DNA from: Actinomycetota bacterium
GTDB taxonomy: Bacteria; Cyanobacteriota; Vampirovibrionia; Obscuribacterales; Obscuribacteraceae
Length of the DNA: 7,200 nt
Direction of reading: 5' to 3'
Assembly: GCA_903970355.1 (NCBI GenBank)
Contig: CAJCIF010000272.1
Location: 1 to 7,200 of the forward strand
The notes beneath the pieces are model-generated. The model saw nothing but the letters and a program-made list of their open reading frames with translations. It was not told the origin of the DNA and did no database searches. Shown here piece by piece: positions 1 through 5,026 of this stretch (positions are counted from its first letter, which is position 1; each line of letters begins with the position of its first letter). The translations under genes were made by a program, and so were the position numbers.

Positions 1-2
1 CG

Positions 3-386
3 CTGATCGACATGGGCGACGTGGACCACGACAACGGCGACGGCAGGCTGATGATGCACGACGGCAGCATCGATCGCGGGCGACTCGACATCAATCCGAT
101 GTTCGCCATCGAATCGACCGGCCCGACGCAGCAGGAACCCGACCACCACCGCGGACGACCCGACATCGCGTCGATGTTCGCCCTCGACCTGGCCGGCCAG
201 CACCACCGCCACCATGACCGCAGGCGTCTCGACGACGGCTATCGCCACCCGGCCGGCGCCTGGACCATGACCGACCATCCGCGCGACATCGGCATCGATG
301 ATGACGACGGCGTGGACCCGGCCCTGGTTCAATTCAACGCCACGATCGCCAACCGCGCCGGCGCCGGTCAATTCGCCACCGCCTGA
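3..386 (+). CDS. GC-rich Asp/His/Arg-rich repetitive protein, C-terminal part
   Basis: I do not recognise this protein. The frame is open to the left edge, so the gene probably begins outside the window; the first internal ATG is at 12, giving 124 residues from there. Third codon positions are almost all G or C (GAC, GCC, ATC, GGC, CGC dominate), which marks this frame as the likely coding one although other frames are also partly open. The protein is rich in Asp, His, Arg and Gly and has an imperfect repeat about 25 residues apart: RGRLDINPMFAIE (residues 22-34 from the ATG) and RGRPDIASMFALD (47-59), with a weaker third start (RRRLDDG, 70-76). No signal peptide, membrane segment or known domain is visible in this part. 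An acidic run DDDDG lies at 96-100. Composition is very different from every other gene here, suggesting transfer or an atypical repetitive protein. It could also be a non-coding GC-rich segment. Confidence 0.5.
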   Translation: MIDMGDVDHDNGDGRLMMHDGSIDRGRLDINPMFAIESTGPTQQEPDHHRGRPDIASMFALDLAGQHHRHHDRRRLDDGYRHPAGAWTMTDHPRDIGIDDDDGVDPALVQFNATIANRAGAGQFATA

Positions 387-438
387 CCGGGCGCCAGCAA
401 CTCTTGGGCAACCGCCTGAGAGCAATGACTAAACCATG

Positions 439-450
439 AAAGGAGGTGAT
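439..450 (+). promoter_or_regulatory. Extended Shine-Dalgarno-like sequence without a matching gene
   Basis: AAAGGAGGTGAT is complementary over 12 bases to the conserved 3' end of bacterial 16S rRNA (ATCACCTCCTTT). No good start codon lies 5-10 bases downstream. The nearest candidates are a GTG at 464, 17 bases beyond the GGAGG core, opening a 30-codon frame to 556, and an ATG at 436, just upstream of the core, which gives only MKGGDSLGSSA before a stop at 469-471. Whether it binds ribosomes is unknown; it may be chance or part of the folded element that follows. Confidence 0.35.
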
Positions 451-459
451 TCGTTAGGA

Positions 460-488
460 AGCAGTGCCTGAGATTTCTCAGCGCTGCT
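460..488 (+). terminator. Strong stem-loop, possible terminator of the left-edge gene
   Basis: The arms AGCAGTGC-C-TGAG and CTCA-GCGCTGCT form 12 base pairs (one G-T wobble) with a single bulged C at 468 and a four-base ATTT loop. It lies about 75 bases after the stop of the GC-rich frame. Only a short T run (488-490) follows, so intrinsic termination would be weak; it may instead be the first helix of a structured RNA together with the next stem-loop. Confidence 0.45.
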
Positions 489-495
489 TTGCGGA

Positions 496-554
496 GTGGA
501 GTGTCGTTCGTCCCCTGTCCCCCGACAGAGCCCCCAGGGACGGCGACACTCCAT
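496..554 (+). ncRNA. Long composite stem-loop with C-rich loops (candidate structured RNA)
   Basis: Three helices stack. The outer one pairs GGAGTGTCG (498-506) with CGACACTCC (544-552), extended by T497-A553. The middle one pairs CGTCCC (509-514) with GGGACG (537-542). The inner one pairs CTGTC (515-519) with GACAG (524-528) around a CCCC loop. An unpaired AGCCCCCA (529-536) bulges on the 3' side. In total about 20 pairs form in 59 bases, with C-rich single strands. TTTT at 561-564 could make this a terminator, though it sits eight bases beyond the stem. It matches no riboswitch class I can recall. An alternative is a plain double terminator. Confidence 0.4.
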
Positions 555-638
555 GACGCGTTTTCTTGCAAAATTTTTGTTTCGAATATCATACTAAATA
601 TTATAGTGAATAAGCCGTTTATTTAAACTGTATTAGCG

Positions 639-660
639 TGCCATCACCTGTGGTGCGAGC
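639..660. repeat. Palindromic motif, copy A
   Basis: TGCCATCACC-TGT-GGTGCGAGC contains the inverted repeat CACC/GGTG and resembles the motif at 1231-1253 in order and flanks. It lies 3' of the minus-strand gene and in no visible promoter. Confidence 0.3.
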
Positions 661-773
661 GTAAGCAAAATTTTTTAGTGCTCTACTCTTTCTATTGTGG
701 GCGCCACAAATCACATTGCGCTGCGCTGAGGATTGCTCCCCAATGCAGCACAATGCAACCTGATGTTCTAGGG

Positions 774-1076
774 CTAGAAGCGGCCAGAAAAATCGTCGCC
801 AGGACTGTCATAGTCTGGAGTGGGAGTGGCTACTCTGTCACCGTACAAGGCCTTATATTCGGCTTGGTGCTGAGCGAGAATCTCCCAGTTGAACTCCAGT
901 CCCGGAATTTCCTCAACGGTAACGAAAGGTGTTTCTACACCGCAGGATATTCTCATACGGACATTAGACACTGTTGCACGGCCACCTGCAAAATCGCTCA
1001 TTGGGCTCATATCCGATCCATGTGTAGCCAAATAAATCACCTGGCCGCGAGTCGGGGTTTCAGTGATAGTGCTCAC
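774..1076 (-). CDS. Small conserved-looking hypothetical protein (100 aa)
   Basis: I do not recognise this protein. On the minus strand a clear ribosome site AGGAG sits six bases ahead of a GTG start at 1076 (read as CAC on the plus strand). This start is preferred over an ATG at 1127, which has no such site and would add an unconvincing Cys/Lys-rich leader. The product (VSTITETPTRGQVIYLATHGS... to ...DDFSGRF) is soluble, without membrane segments or signal peptide. It has a beta-rich middle (VSNVRMRISCGVETPFVTVEEIPG, residues 37-60, shown in part as the core of the domain), an aromatic/acidic stretch EFNWEILAQHQAEYKALYG (61-79) likely helical, and a Pro/Asp-rich tail (84-95). One cysteine lies at 45. 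It stands alone, facing left between non-coding stretches; no partner is obvious. The ribosome site and protein-like composition support a real gene. Confidence 0.7.
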   Translation of the reverse strand: MSTITETPTRGQVIYLATHGSDMSPMSDFAGGRATVSNVRMRISCGVETPFVTVEEIPGLEFNWEILAQHQAEYKALYGDRVATPTPDYDSPGDDFSGRF

Positions 1077-1230
1077 TGCATTCTCCTGTTTGTTCTTTAG
1101 GCATTTAGCAAAGCAAGCTAGAACCATTCCAGCTTCCTTTTAGCCAAAGCTCTAAAATTCGGTCTCTCCATTGTCTTGATCGAAAGAGAGTTTTGTTGAA
1201 TGGTTCACTACTCATAAAAGCGTTAACCTC

Positions 1231-1253
1231 TGGCACCACTTGTGGTGTAGAGC
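1231..1253. repeat. Palindromic motif CACCAC-TT-GTGGTG (copy B)
   Basis: CACCAC and GTGGTG are perfect arms around TT, in the spacer between the divergent small genes at 774-1076 and 1341-1649. Related sequences lie at 639-660 (copy A, CACC-TGT-GGTG) and 4761-4783 (copy C, CCAC-N7-GTGG). All three start TGCC or TGGC and continue GTGGTG followed by TAG or CGAG. The position between divergent genes would suit an operator, but no regulator can be named. Confidence 0.4.
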
Positions 1254-1340
1254 AAAAGCTGATTTAGCTAGATTAGATATTAGAGGGCAAGCATTATCCG
1301 TTGGAAAACTGAGGTAAGAAACACAAACAGACTGCCACAG

Positions 1341-1649
1341 ATGCCTACTGACAAGTCAAGTATTCCGTGTGACTTGCCAGGTCAAATCGATCGTATAGAT
1401 ATAAATATACTAATAGCAAAACTAGCGCCACGTCAGCTTTACAAGCAAAAAGCGCGAGATATATATGATACCGAAAGTAGTATCACATTTATCTCGCGCA
1501 CGCCAGAGATAGATTCAGTTGTAAAAGATATTTTGGATCATCGCCTGGGGCTAACTTGGTTCACTCGCAAGGAAAAATACGTAGTAAGCCGAAATCCGGC
1601 CCTGTCATATGAAGGGTACCGCTCTGTTTGCTTAGTGCGTCCGCGCTAA
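1341..1649 (+). CDS. Possible small hypothetical protein (102 aa)
   Basis: I do not recognise this product. It would be a 102-residue soluble protein without signal peptide or membrane segment, with the look of a mixed alpha/beta fold: hydrophobic DINILIAKL near 20-28, SITFISRTP near 47-55, then DSVVKDILDHRLGLTWF and a basic, Tyr/Arg-containing end. A Shine-Dalgarno site is poor: GAGGTAAG lies at 1310-1317, about 23 bases upstream, too far for normal use. A 48-base inverted repeat (1452-1499) lies wholly inside and encodes residues about 38-53, which is unusual for a normal gene. The amino-acid composition favours coding, while the missing ribosome site and the internal repeat argue for caution. 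It faces the same way as the ParB-like gene but is separated from it by 360 bases. Confidence 0.45.
   Translation: MPTDKSSIPCDLPGQIDRIDINILIAKLAPRQLYKQKARDIYDTESSITFISRTPEIDSVVKDILDHRLGLTWFTRKEKYVVSRNPALSYEGYRSVCLVRPR
1452..1499. repeat. 48-base near-perfect inverted repeat (hairpin)
   Basis: The arm GCGCGAGATA (1452-1461) is the exact reverse complement of TATCTCGCGC (1490-1499). Inside it TGATAC (1466-1471) pairs with GTATCA (1480-1485). The four-base segments between them (1462-1465 and 1486-1489) still make two A-T pairs flanked by single mismatches. Overall this gives 18 pairs over a 20-position stem, with an eight-base loop CGAAAGTA. As DNA it could be a recombinase or regulator site; as RNA it would be a very stable hairpin within the 1341-1649 reading frame. 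Confidence 0.75.
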
Positions 1650-2009
1650 TTTTGTCGTGATTGAAATGCAAGAGGAATCGAATTTTCTATTGGCAAGCCG
1701 ATCGCAAGCGTTGAGAGAACACCGGCGAATCATTGATCTTCTTGATATCTGGTCGATTAGCCAGTCTTAGTGGGCAGATCGGCTTCGCTTTGCGCCTCGA
1801 TTTAATTTGCCGCGATGGAGGGCTTTTCCATAGTTTGAAAACAGCTCCCCAATTTATCTATTCGATCTCAAGAAAACCCATAACACCGCTAATAAGCGAA
1901 TAATCGCAGGAGCAATCATCGAGCGCTCGTTAATGACAAGTTGTCATTTCGAGTGCAGCCGTTTCCGATGCAGTTCAGTTCTGCACGAGTTGTCGTGGAG
2001 GATTTTGCC
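1650..2009. other. Mostly empty intergenic stretch ahead of the ParB-like gene
   Basis: I see no well-supported gene. A 34-codon frame (1666-1770, MQEESNFLLASRSQALREHR and onward) has a protein-like composition but no ribosome site, so it is only a weak candidate. The right end holds two adjacent palindromes (1920-1929 and 1932-1948) and a small hairpin TGCAG-N7-CTGCA near 1970-1986 just ahead of the ribosome site of the next gene. This suggests that the last 90 bases form the promoter/leader of the gene at 2010. Confidence 0.5.
1920..1948. promoter_or_regulatory. Paired palindromes, candidate operator for the ParB-like gene
   Basis: CGAGCGCTCG (1920-1929) is a perfect 10-base palindrome. 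Two bases later AATGACAA-G-TTGTCATT (1932-1948) is a perfect inverted repeat with eight-base arms. They lie 62 bases before the ATG at 2010, the usual place for an operator. The binding protein cannot be deduced from the sequence; self-regulation by the downstream ParB-like protein is possible but speculative. Confidence 0.4.
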
Positions 2010-2285
2010 ATGAACAAATATCATGCTTCCCACGGGCATCGGGAGCGCAGACTTGTTGCGGTGGAAGATATCCATATTCGCGACAAAGTCATTAAGCGTC
2101 TTCTGTCCCGTGATTATCATCAAATCGACGCAATGCGAGCCTCTTTTGAAGAAGGTCGCGATGAAGTCGAAGTCGTGCTTCATCCTCGAGTTGGGGGTGG
2201 ATTTAGTGTTGAAGACGGACGTCACCGCGTTATTGCCGCCATACTCGCCGGAGTCGGTGTAGTGGAAGCGGAAATCGTGGCGTAG
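2010..2285 (+). CDS. Stand-alone ParB/sulfiredoxin-like domain protein (91 aa)
   Basis: The protein is a single ParB-N/sulfiredoxin-type domain. The signature is visible in order: a short beta strand region RRLVAVEDIHIRD (13-25), a helix with RLLSRDYHQIDAMRASFEEG (30-49, slightly longer in the fold), a strand VEVVLHPRVGGGFSVEDG (53-70) and the hallmark DGRHRVIAAILAGV (69-82), followed by the closing strand VVEAEIV. In the ParB family this DGxHR box lies in the nucleotide-binding and CTPase/nuclease fold. The DNA-binding helix-turn-helix and dimer domain of true ParB are absent, and no parA lies nearby, so chromosome or plasmid partition is not indicated. The start is the ATG at 2010, with GGAGG at 1997-2001 eight bases upstream; a TTG start at 1941 would place the palindrome inside the gene and is disfavoured. 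The amidase follows 62 bases later on the same strand, perhaps co-transcribed. The biochemical role is unknown. Confidence 0.75.
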   Translation: MNKYHASHGHRERRLVAVEDIHIRDKVIKRLLSRDYHQIDAMRASFEEGRDEVEVVLHPRVGGGFSVEDGRHRVIAAILAGVGVVEAEIVA

Positions 2286-2347
2286 TCCGTAAAAGTAAGA
2301 CAGAGCGGCCCTCATCAGAGCCGTCTTTGGAACATGGGAGAAAGGCC

Positions 2348-3013
2348 ATGAATACATATAAATATCTTAGATTGCTTATCTTAGTGCTGGTGCTAAATCT
2401 GTTCTCGCTGTCATCGCTTGCTCAAGCGAATGTTGCGACACCAGCCACAATCCCTCAGGATCTCGCCGGCAAGGTTATCTTGCTCAATCCTGGACACGGT
2501 GGACAAGATACTGGTGCCATTCGAAATGGCATCATGGAAAAGGACATTACGCTTGCAATTTCTCTGCAATTGCGAGATCTCCTTGAGGCTCACGGAGCCA
2601 AAGTATCTATGACCAGAACCACCGACGTTTACCTCAGATTGCCCGAAATCGCAAACATCACCAATCGTGTTCGTCCCGATTTGTTCGTCGCCGTTCACGT
2701 TAATGCTTGCGGTGCTCGTGCAGTCGATCGAATCGAAACTTACTACTGGACTCAAGAGGGCCAAGAAGCGGCGAGAACGATCTTCACCGCCCTTACCAGG
2801 CAATTGGGCAAAGATGGGCTTCCTGCCTCAAAACATCAGCTCTATGTCCTGGATCATACCGATATTCCTGCCACCCTGGTAGAAGTCGGTTTTCTGTCAA
2901 ATCCTAAGACGCGGGCCAGCTTGGTTACGTCGTCTTATCAAAGGAGAATCGCGGATGCCATTGCAGTTGGTATCACAGACTACTTTACCGATCGCATTGT
3001 CGCAACCCGGTAA
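2348..3013 (+). CDS. Exported N-acetylmuramoyl-L-alanine amidase (Amidase_3, AmiC-like)
   Basis: This enzyme cleaves the amide bond between N-acetylmuramic acid and L-alanine in peptidoglycan, acting outside the cytoplasmic membrane in wall remodelling or daughter-cell separation. It has 221 residues. Residues 1-27 form a signal peptide: basic MNTYKYLR, a hydrophobic core LLILVLVLNLF, and a likely cut after SLAQA. The catalytic domain fills 42-215. Zinc ligands are His50 (LNPGHGG), Glu64 (IMEKD) and His117 (VAVHVNA), and the catalytic Glu is Glu179 (LVEVGFLSN); all are present, so it should be active. There is no AMIN, SPOR or LysM targeting domain, so this is a minimal form. The Arg common in the ERxxIAN segment is replaced here (RLPEIANITN). 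The ATG at 2348 has GGGAG seven bases upstream; a TTG at 2327 would give an unneeded N-terminal extension. A strong terminator follows. Confidence 0.93.
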   Translation: MNTYKYLRLLILVLVLNLFSLSSLAQANVATPATIPQDLAGKVILLNPGHGGQDTGAIRNGIMEKDITLAISLQLRDLLEAHGAKVSMTRTTDVYLRLPEIANITNRVRPDLFVAVHVNACGARAVDRIETYYWTQEGQEAARTIFTALTRQLGKDGLPASKHQLYVLDHTDIPATLVEVGFLSNPKTRASLVTSSYQRRIADAIAVGITDYFTDRIVATR

Positions 3014-3029
3014 TCCCATCTACAAGATG

Positions 3030-3079
3030 ATGGTGCTAGGGAGAAGAAAGCAATCTTCTCCTTAGCGCCATTTCTTATT
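3030..3079 (+). terminator. Rho-independent terminator of the amidase unit
   Basis: An 18-bp stem (arms 3030-3047 and 3054-3071, two G-T wobbles, no bulge) closes a six-base loop AAGCAA and is followed by TTCTTATT. It begins 17 bases after the amidase stop. This is the clearest terminator in the window and separates the amidase from the acyltransferase. Confidence 0.88.
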
Positions 3080-3104
3080 CGTTCATTCTATTAAGACATA
3101 TAAT
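3075..3104 (+). promoter_or_regulatory. Likely promoter of the acyltransferase gene
   Basis: A consensus -10 TATAAT lies at 3099-3104, with only a weak -35 (TTATTC at 3075-3080, 18-base spacing). Transcription would begin near 3111 and leave a leader of about 33 bases before the ATG at 3144. Its place just after the terminator supports an independent unit. Confidence 0.5.
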
Positions 3105-3143
3105 ATGCTAATAAATTCATTTTCTTGTGTATGATTAGTTCGC

Positions 3144-4238
3144 ATGCGAAAACCTCAACTCGACTTGCTCAGAGCGTTTGCAGTCTTTCTTGTCATGGGC
3201 CGTCATTTGCCCGTGTTGTTGGAGAATTGGCCACAACCAATTCCGCTTTTGATGTCAGGATGGAAACAAGTTGGATGGATTGGAGTTGATCTATTCTTCG
3301 TACTCAGTGGTTTTCTAATTTCAGGCCTACTGTTTAATGAATACGCTGAAACGGGCAGTTTTGACCTATTTCGATTCCTTGTAAGGCGCGGATTCAAAAT
3401 ATATCCCAGTTATTATGTCTTTTTGGTGCTCGCTTTGCCAGCAATTGCGTGGTTCCCTGGTGCGATAACGCCATATTCATTTGCTTGCGATGCACTTTTT
3501 ATTTCAAACTATTTTGTGCCCATCTGGCCGCATACGTGGTCCTTGTGCGTAGAGGAACACTTTTATTTCTTGCTGTCGTTATCCTTCTTCATCGTCACCA
3601 GGCGCAAAGAGTCTTTCAAATTTTTCATTCCGGGCTGTTTTTTTATGCTCGTGCTTCCGCTGGTTTTGCGACTTATTTTAATAAGTCACATACCGTTTCA
3701 CGACAAACCACATCACTCGGCAACAGCTCTTCGCCTGGATGGGCTAACCTTTGGAGTTATCCTGTCCTATTACTATTTTCACCATAAGCAAGCGCTGACA
3801 GATTGGGTCAAACGCTTTAGTTTGCTTCTCGTTCCTCTAGGTTTTGTTCTAATAGCACCTTGCTCGATTTGGGGGAGCGCGCCTTGGTTCCTATACAGCT
3901 TCGGCTACACAGCGTTGTACGTAGGTTGGGGCCTAATCTTACTTGTGGCGATGAGCTATGAAATGCAGCTGAAGAATCCCATTTTAAAATTGATCGCAAA
4001 AATAGGCACCTATTCTTATTCAATCTACCTTTGGCACAAGCCGTTCGACGTGCTTTGCATGCTGCCAAGCAATTGGTGGCCTGGTCATCTAGACGCGAAT
4101 GCGCGATTGCTGGTTTATTTTTTCGGCAGTCTGACAGTAGGTATCTTCATGTCCAAAACAATTGAATGGCCGATGTTGCATATTCGCGACAAGCTTTTCC
4201 CAGGCGTGACCGCCAATGTTTCACAGAAGGTATCCTGA
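3144..4238 (+). CDS. Acyltransferase family 3 (OafA/YrhL-type) membrane O-acyltransferase
   Basis: This is an integral inner-membrane enzyme of the acyltransferase-3 family, which transfers acetyl or other acyl groups to sugars of LPS, capsule, peptidoglycan or small molecules. Its 364 residues hold about ten hydrophobic segments. The N-terminus MRKPQLDLLRAFAVFLVMGRH fits the family opening, with the probable catalytic His21. Next come WIGVDLFFVLSGFLISGLL (45-63), the conserved Arg pair before a Pro (RRGFKIYPSYY, 81-91), WSLCVEEHFYFLL (132-144), LRLDGLTFGVIL (197-208), YSYSIYLWHKP (290-300) and the C-terminal IEWPM. No periplasmic SGNH domain is fused. No clear ribosome site precedes the ATG, but the start is set by the family's usual N-terminus. 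The substrate cannot be told: no glycan cluster surrounds it. A cell-envelope role is consistent with the neighbouring amidase. Confidence 0.92.
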   Translation: MRKPQLDLLRAFAVFLVMGRHLPVLLENWPQPIPLLMSGWKQVGWIGVDLFFVLSGFLISGLLFNEYAETGSFDLFRFLVRRGFKIYPSYYVFLVLALPAIAWFPGAITPYSFACDALFISNYFVPIWPHTWSLCVEEHFYFLLSLSFFIVTRRKESFKFFIPGCFFMLVLPLVLRLILISHIPFHDKPHHSATALRLDGLTFGVILSYYYFHHKQALTDWVKRFSLLLVPLGFVLIAPCSIWGSAPWFLYSFGYTALYVGWGLILLVAMSYEMQLKNPILKLIAKIGTYSYSIYLWHKPFDVLCMLPSNWWPGHLDANARLLVYFFGSLTVGIFMSKTIEWPMLHIRDKLFPGVTANVSQKVS

Positions 4239-4367
4239 GCTTACGGGCACGCTTTGTGTTTCATGCATATAGTTGTAATTTAATTTTGGAATCGAATATT
4301 TTACTTATGCGCTTCCTCCCAGACCCGAGTTTGACCCAAAAGAAATGTTATGCTTAGAAACTTTGCT

Positions 4368-4389
4368 TTGATACCATATATGGTATCAA
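4368..4389. promoter_or_regulatory. Perfect 22-base palindrome
   Basis: The halves TTGATACCATA and TATGGTATCAA are exact reverse complements without spacer. Such symmetry with an AT-rich centre is typical of a dimeric regulator's operator or a recombinase crossover site. It lies 130 bases after the acyltransferase and far from the next gene, so its target is unclear. Confidence 0.5.
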
Positions 4390-4646
4390 TGTTACTTTCG
4401 TCGTAGCGCAGCTAAGCGAGCATTGATGGCTCTTTCAACGACAAGCAATAGCTAGTGCAACCTTCATTTTACTAATGCTAGCGATGCTAGATCTTAAGGC
4501 ACCATATTCGGTAGGAAATAATCTTTCTGTGCGGCTTATTTCAACCGTTCAACCTGCCCCATAAAATGCCCGTAAAAGGCTTCTCCTGGGGGTCTCTAGC
4601 GCTGCCGCCTGGTGCTATCTGCGCATCCTCAAACCTATCTTTCCGC

Positions 4647-4676
4647 TTGACAATACTTCTAAAGCAGGCATAGGGT
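4647..4676 (+). promoter_or_regulatory. Possible promoter with consensus -35
   Basis: TTGACA at 4647-4652 is a perfect -35 box, and TAGGGT at 4671-4676 is a mediocre -10 at 18-base spacing. A transcript from here would have about 340 bases of leader before the gene at 5027, carrying the inverted repeats at 4818-4839 and 4940-4972. The poor -10 keeps this tentative. Confidence 0.25.
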
Positions 4677-4760
4677 GCGATTATCCGTTTTCGTTTTCAA
4701 CCAAGAGAGATTTTCCACACAGATATAAATAGCCCAGTAATGAGCTAATCCCAGTCAATA

Positions 4761-4783
4761 TGCCACTTGCTTTGTGGTGTAGG
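4761..4783. repeat. GTGGTG motif, copy C
   Basis: TGCCACTTGC followed by TTTGTGGTGTAGG shares its order and right half (TTGTGGTGTAG) with the motif at 1231-1253. Its palindrome is looser, with CCAC and GTGG seven bases apart. Confidence 0.3.
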
Positions 4784-4817
4784 GATATTTCTGTTTGGAT
4801 CTTGCGTTGAAAATCTC

Positions 4818-4839
4818 TTAGATCGAACCTTCGATCTAA
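4818..4839. repeat. Perfect 10-base inverted repeat around CC
   Basis: TTAGATCGAA-CC-TTCGATCTAA is fully symmetric apart from the central CC. It can act as a DNA operator or, in RNA, as an eight-pair hairpin with loop AACCTT. It lies 187 bases before the GNAT-like gene. Confidence 0.55.
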
Positions 4840-5026
4840 CTTGGACTGCTTGTGTGGACATGGTTGGACTCTAGAAAACCGCCATTAATCCTTTGTCTCG
4901 ACATGAGTCGGACCGCAGGTAGTTTGAGGCTCCTTAAAACAAGCTGTTGGATCAGTAGAAAACCGCAGCTTGAATTTTGGTGGAAAACGGATGAACTAGT
5001 CATCAACTTTTAACGGAGTACTGAAA

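Larger units (their letters stand above)
387..773. other. Gene-free stretch with structured-RNA candidate and AT-rich segment
   Basis: No convincing gene lies here. The left half holds a strong Shine-Dalgarno-like sequence (439-450) and two stem-loops (460-488, 496-554). From 561 to 640 the DNA becomes very AT-rich, with promoter-like pieces such as TTGCAA at 567-572 and several TAT/ATA runs, but no gene follows on the plus strand to match. At 639-660 there is a short palindromic motif with relatives elsewhere in the window, and at 695-709 a small perfect hairpin (TTGTGG, loop GCG, CCACAA). The right end forms the 3' flank of the minus-strand gene ending at 774. Confidence 0.6.
4239..5026. 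other. 788-base gene-poor stretch with palindromes
   Basis: No gene of meaningful length is visible on either strand, and no clear terminator follows the acyltransferase. The stretch contains a perfect 22-base palindrome (4368-4389), a small inverted repeat CTAGC-GAT-GCTAG (4479-4491), a TTGACA -35-like box (4647-4652), copy C of the GTGGTG motif (4761-4783), a 22-base inverted repeat (4818-4839), twin TTGGACT words (about 4841 and 4864), a repeated TAGAAAACCGC word (about 4872 and 4955), and an inverted repeat CAAGCTG/CAGCTTG (4940-4972). It may hold a long leader for the gene at 5027, a small RNA, or remnants of a decayed element. Confidence 0.5.

Noticed and set aside
439..450. End of a 16S rRNA gene on the minus strand
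   Set aside because: Only the last 12 bases match; the preceding helix-45 region of 16S rRNA is absent.
368..592. Minus-strand frame of 74 codons
   Set aside because: It runs straight through both stem-loops, its product is not protein-like, and no ribosome site precedes its start.
678..1100. Plus-strand frame of 140 codons
   Set aside because: It overlaps the minus-strand gene at 774-1076, which has the better start signal and more natural protein; the plus-strand product is Cys/His-rich and irregular.
1666..1770. 34-codon plus-strand frame (MQEESNFLLASR...)
   Set aside because: Protein-like, but it has no ribosome site and is too short to support alone; noted under the intergenic entry.
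2010..2285. Plasmid or chromosome partition ParB
   Set aside because: There is no helix-turn-helix, no dimer domain, no parA and no recognisable parS cluster.
1944..2357. Minus-strand frame opposite the ParB-like gene
   Set aside because: It is antisense to a recognisable domain with a good ribosome site.
4239..5026. CRISPR array or insertion sequence
   Set aside because: Short repeated words occur, but there are no regularly spaced repeats, no transposase frame and no terminal repeats with target duplication.
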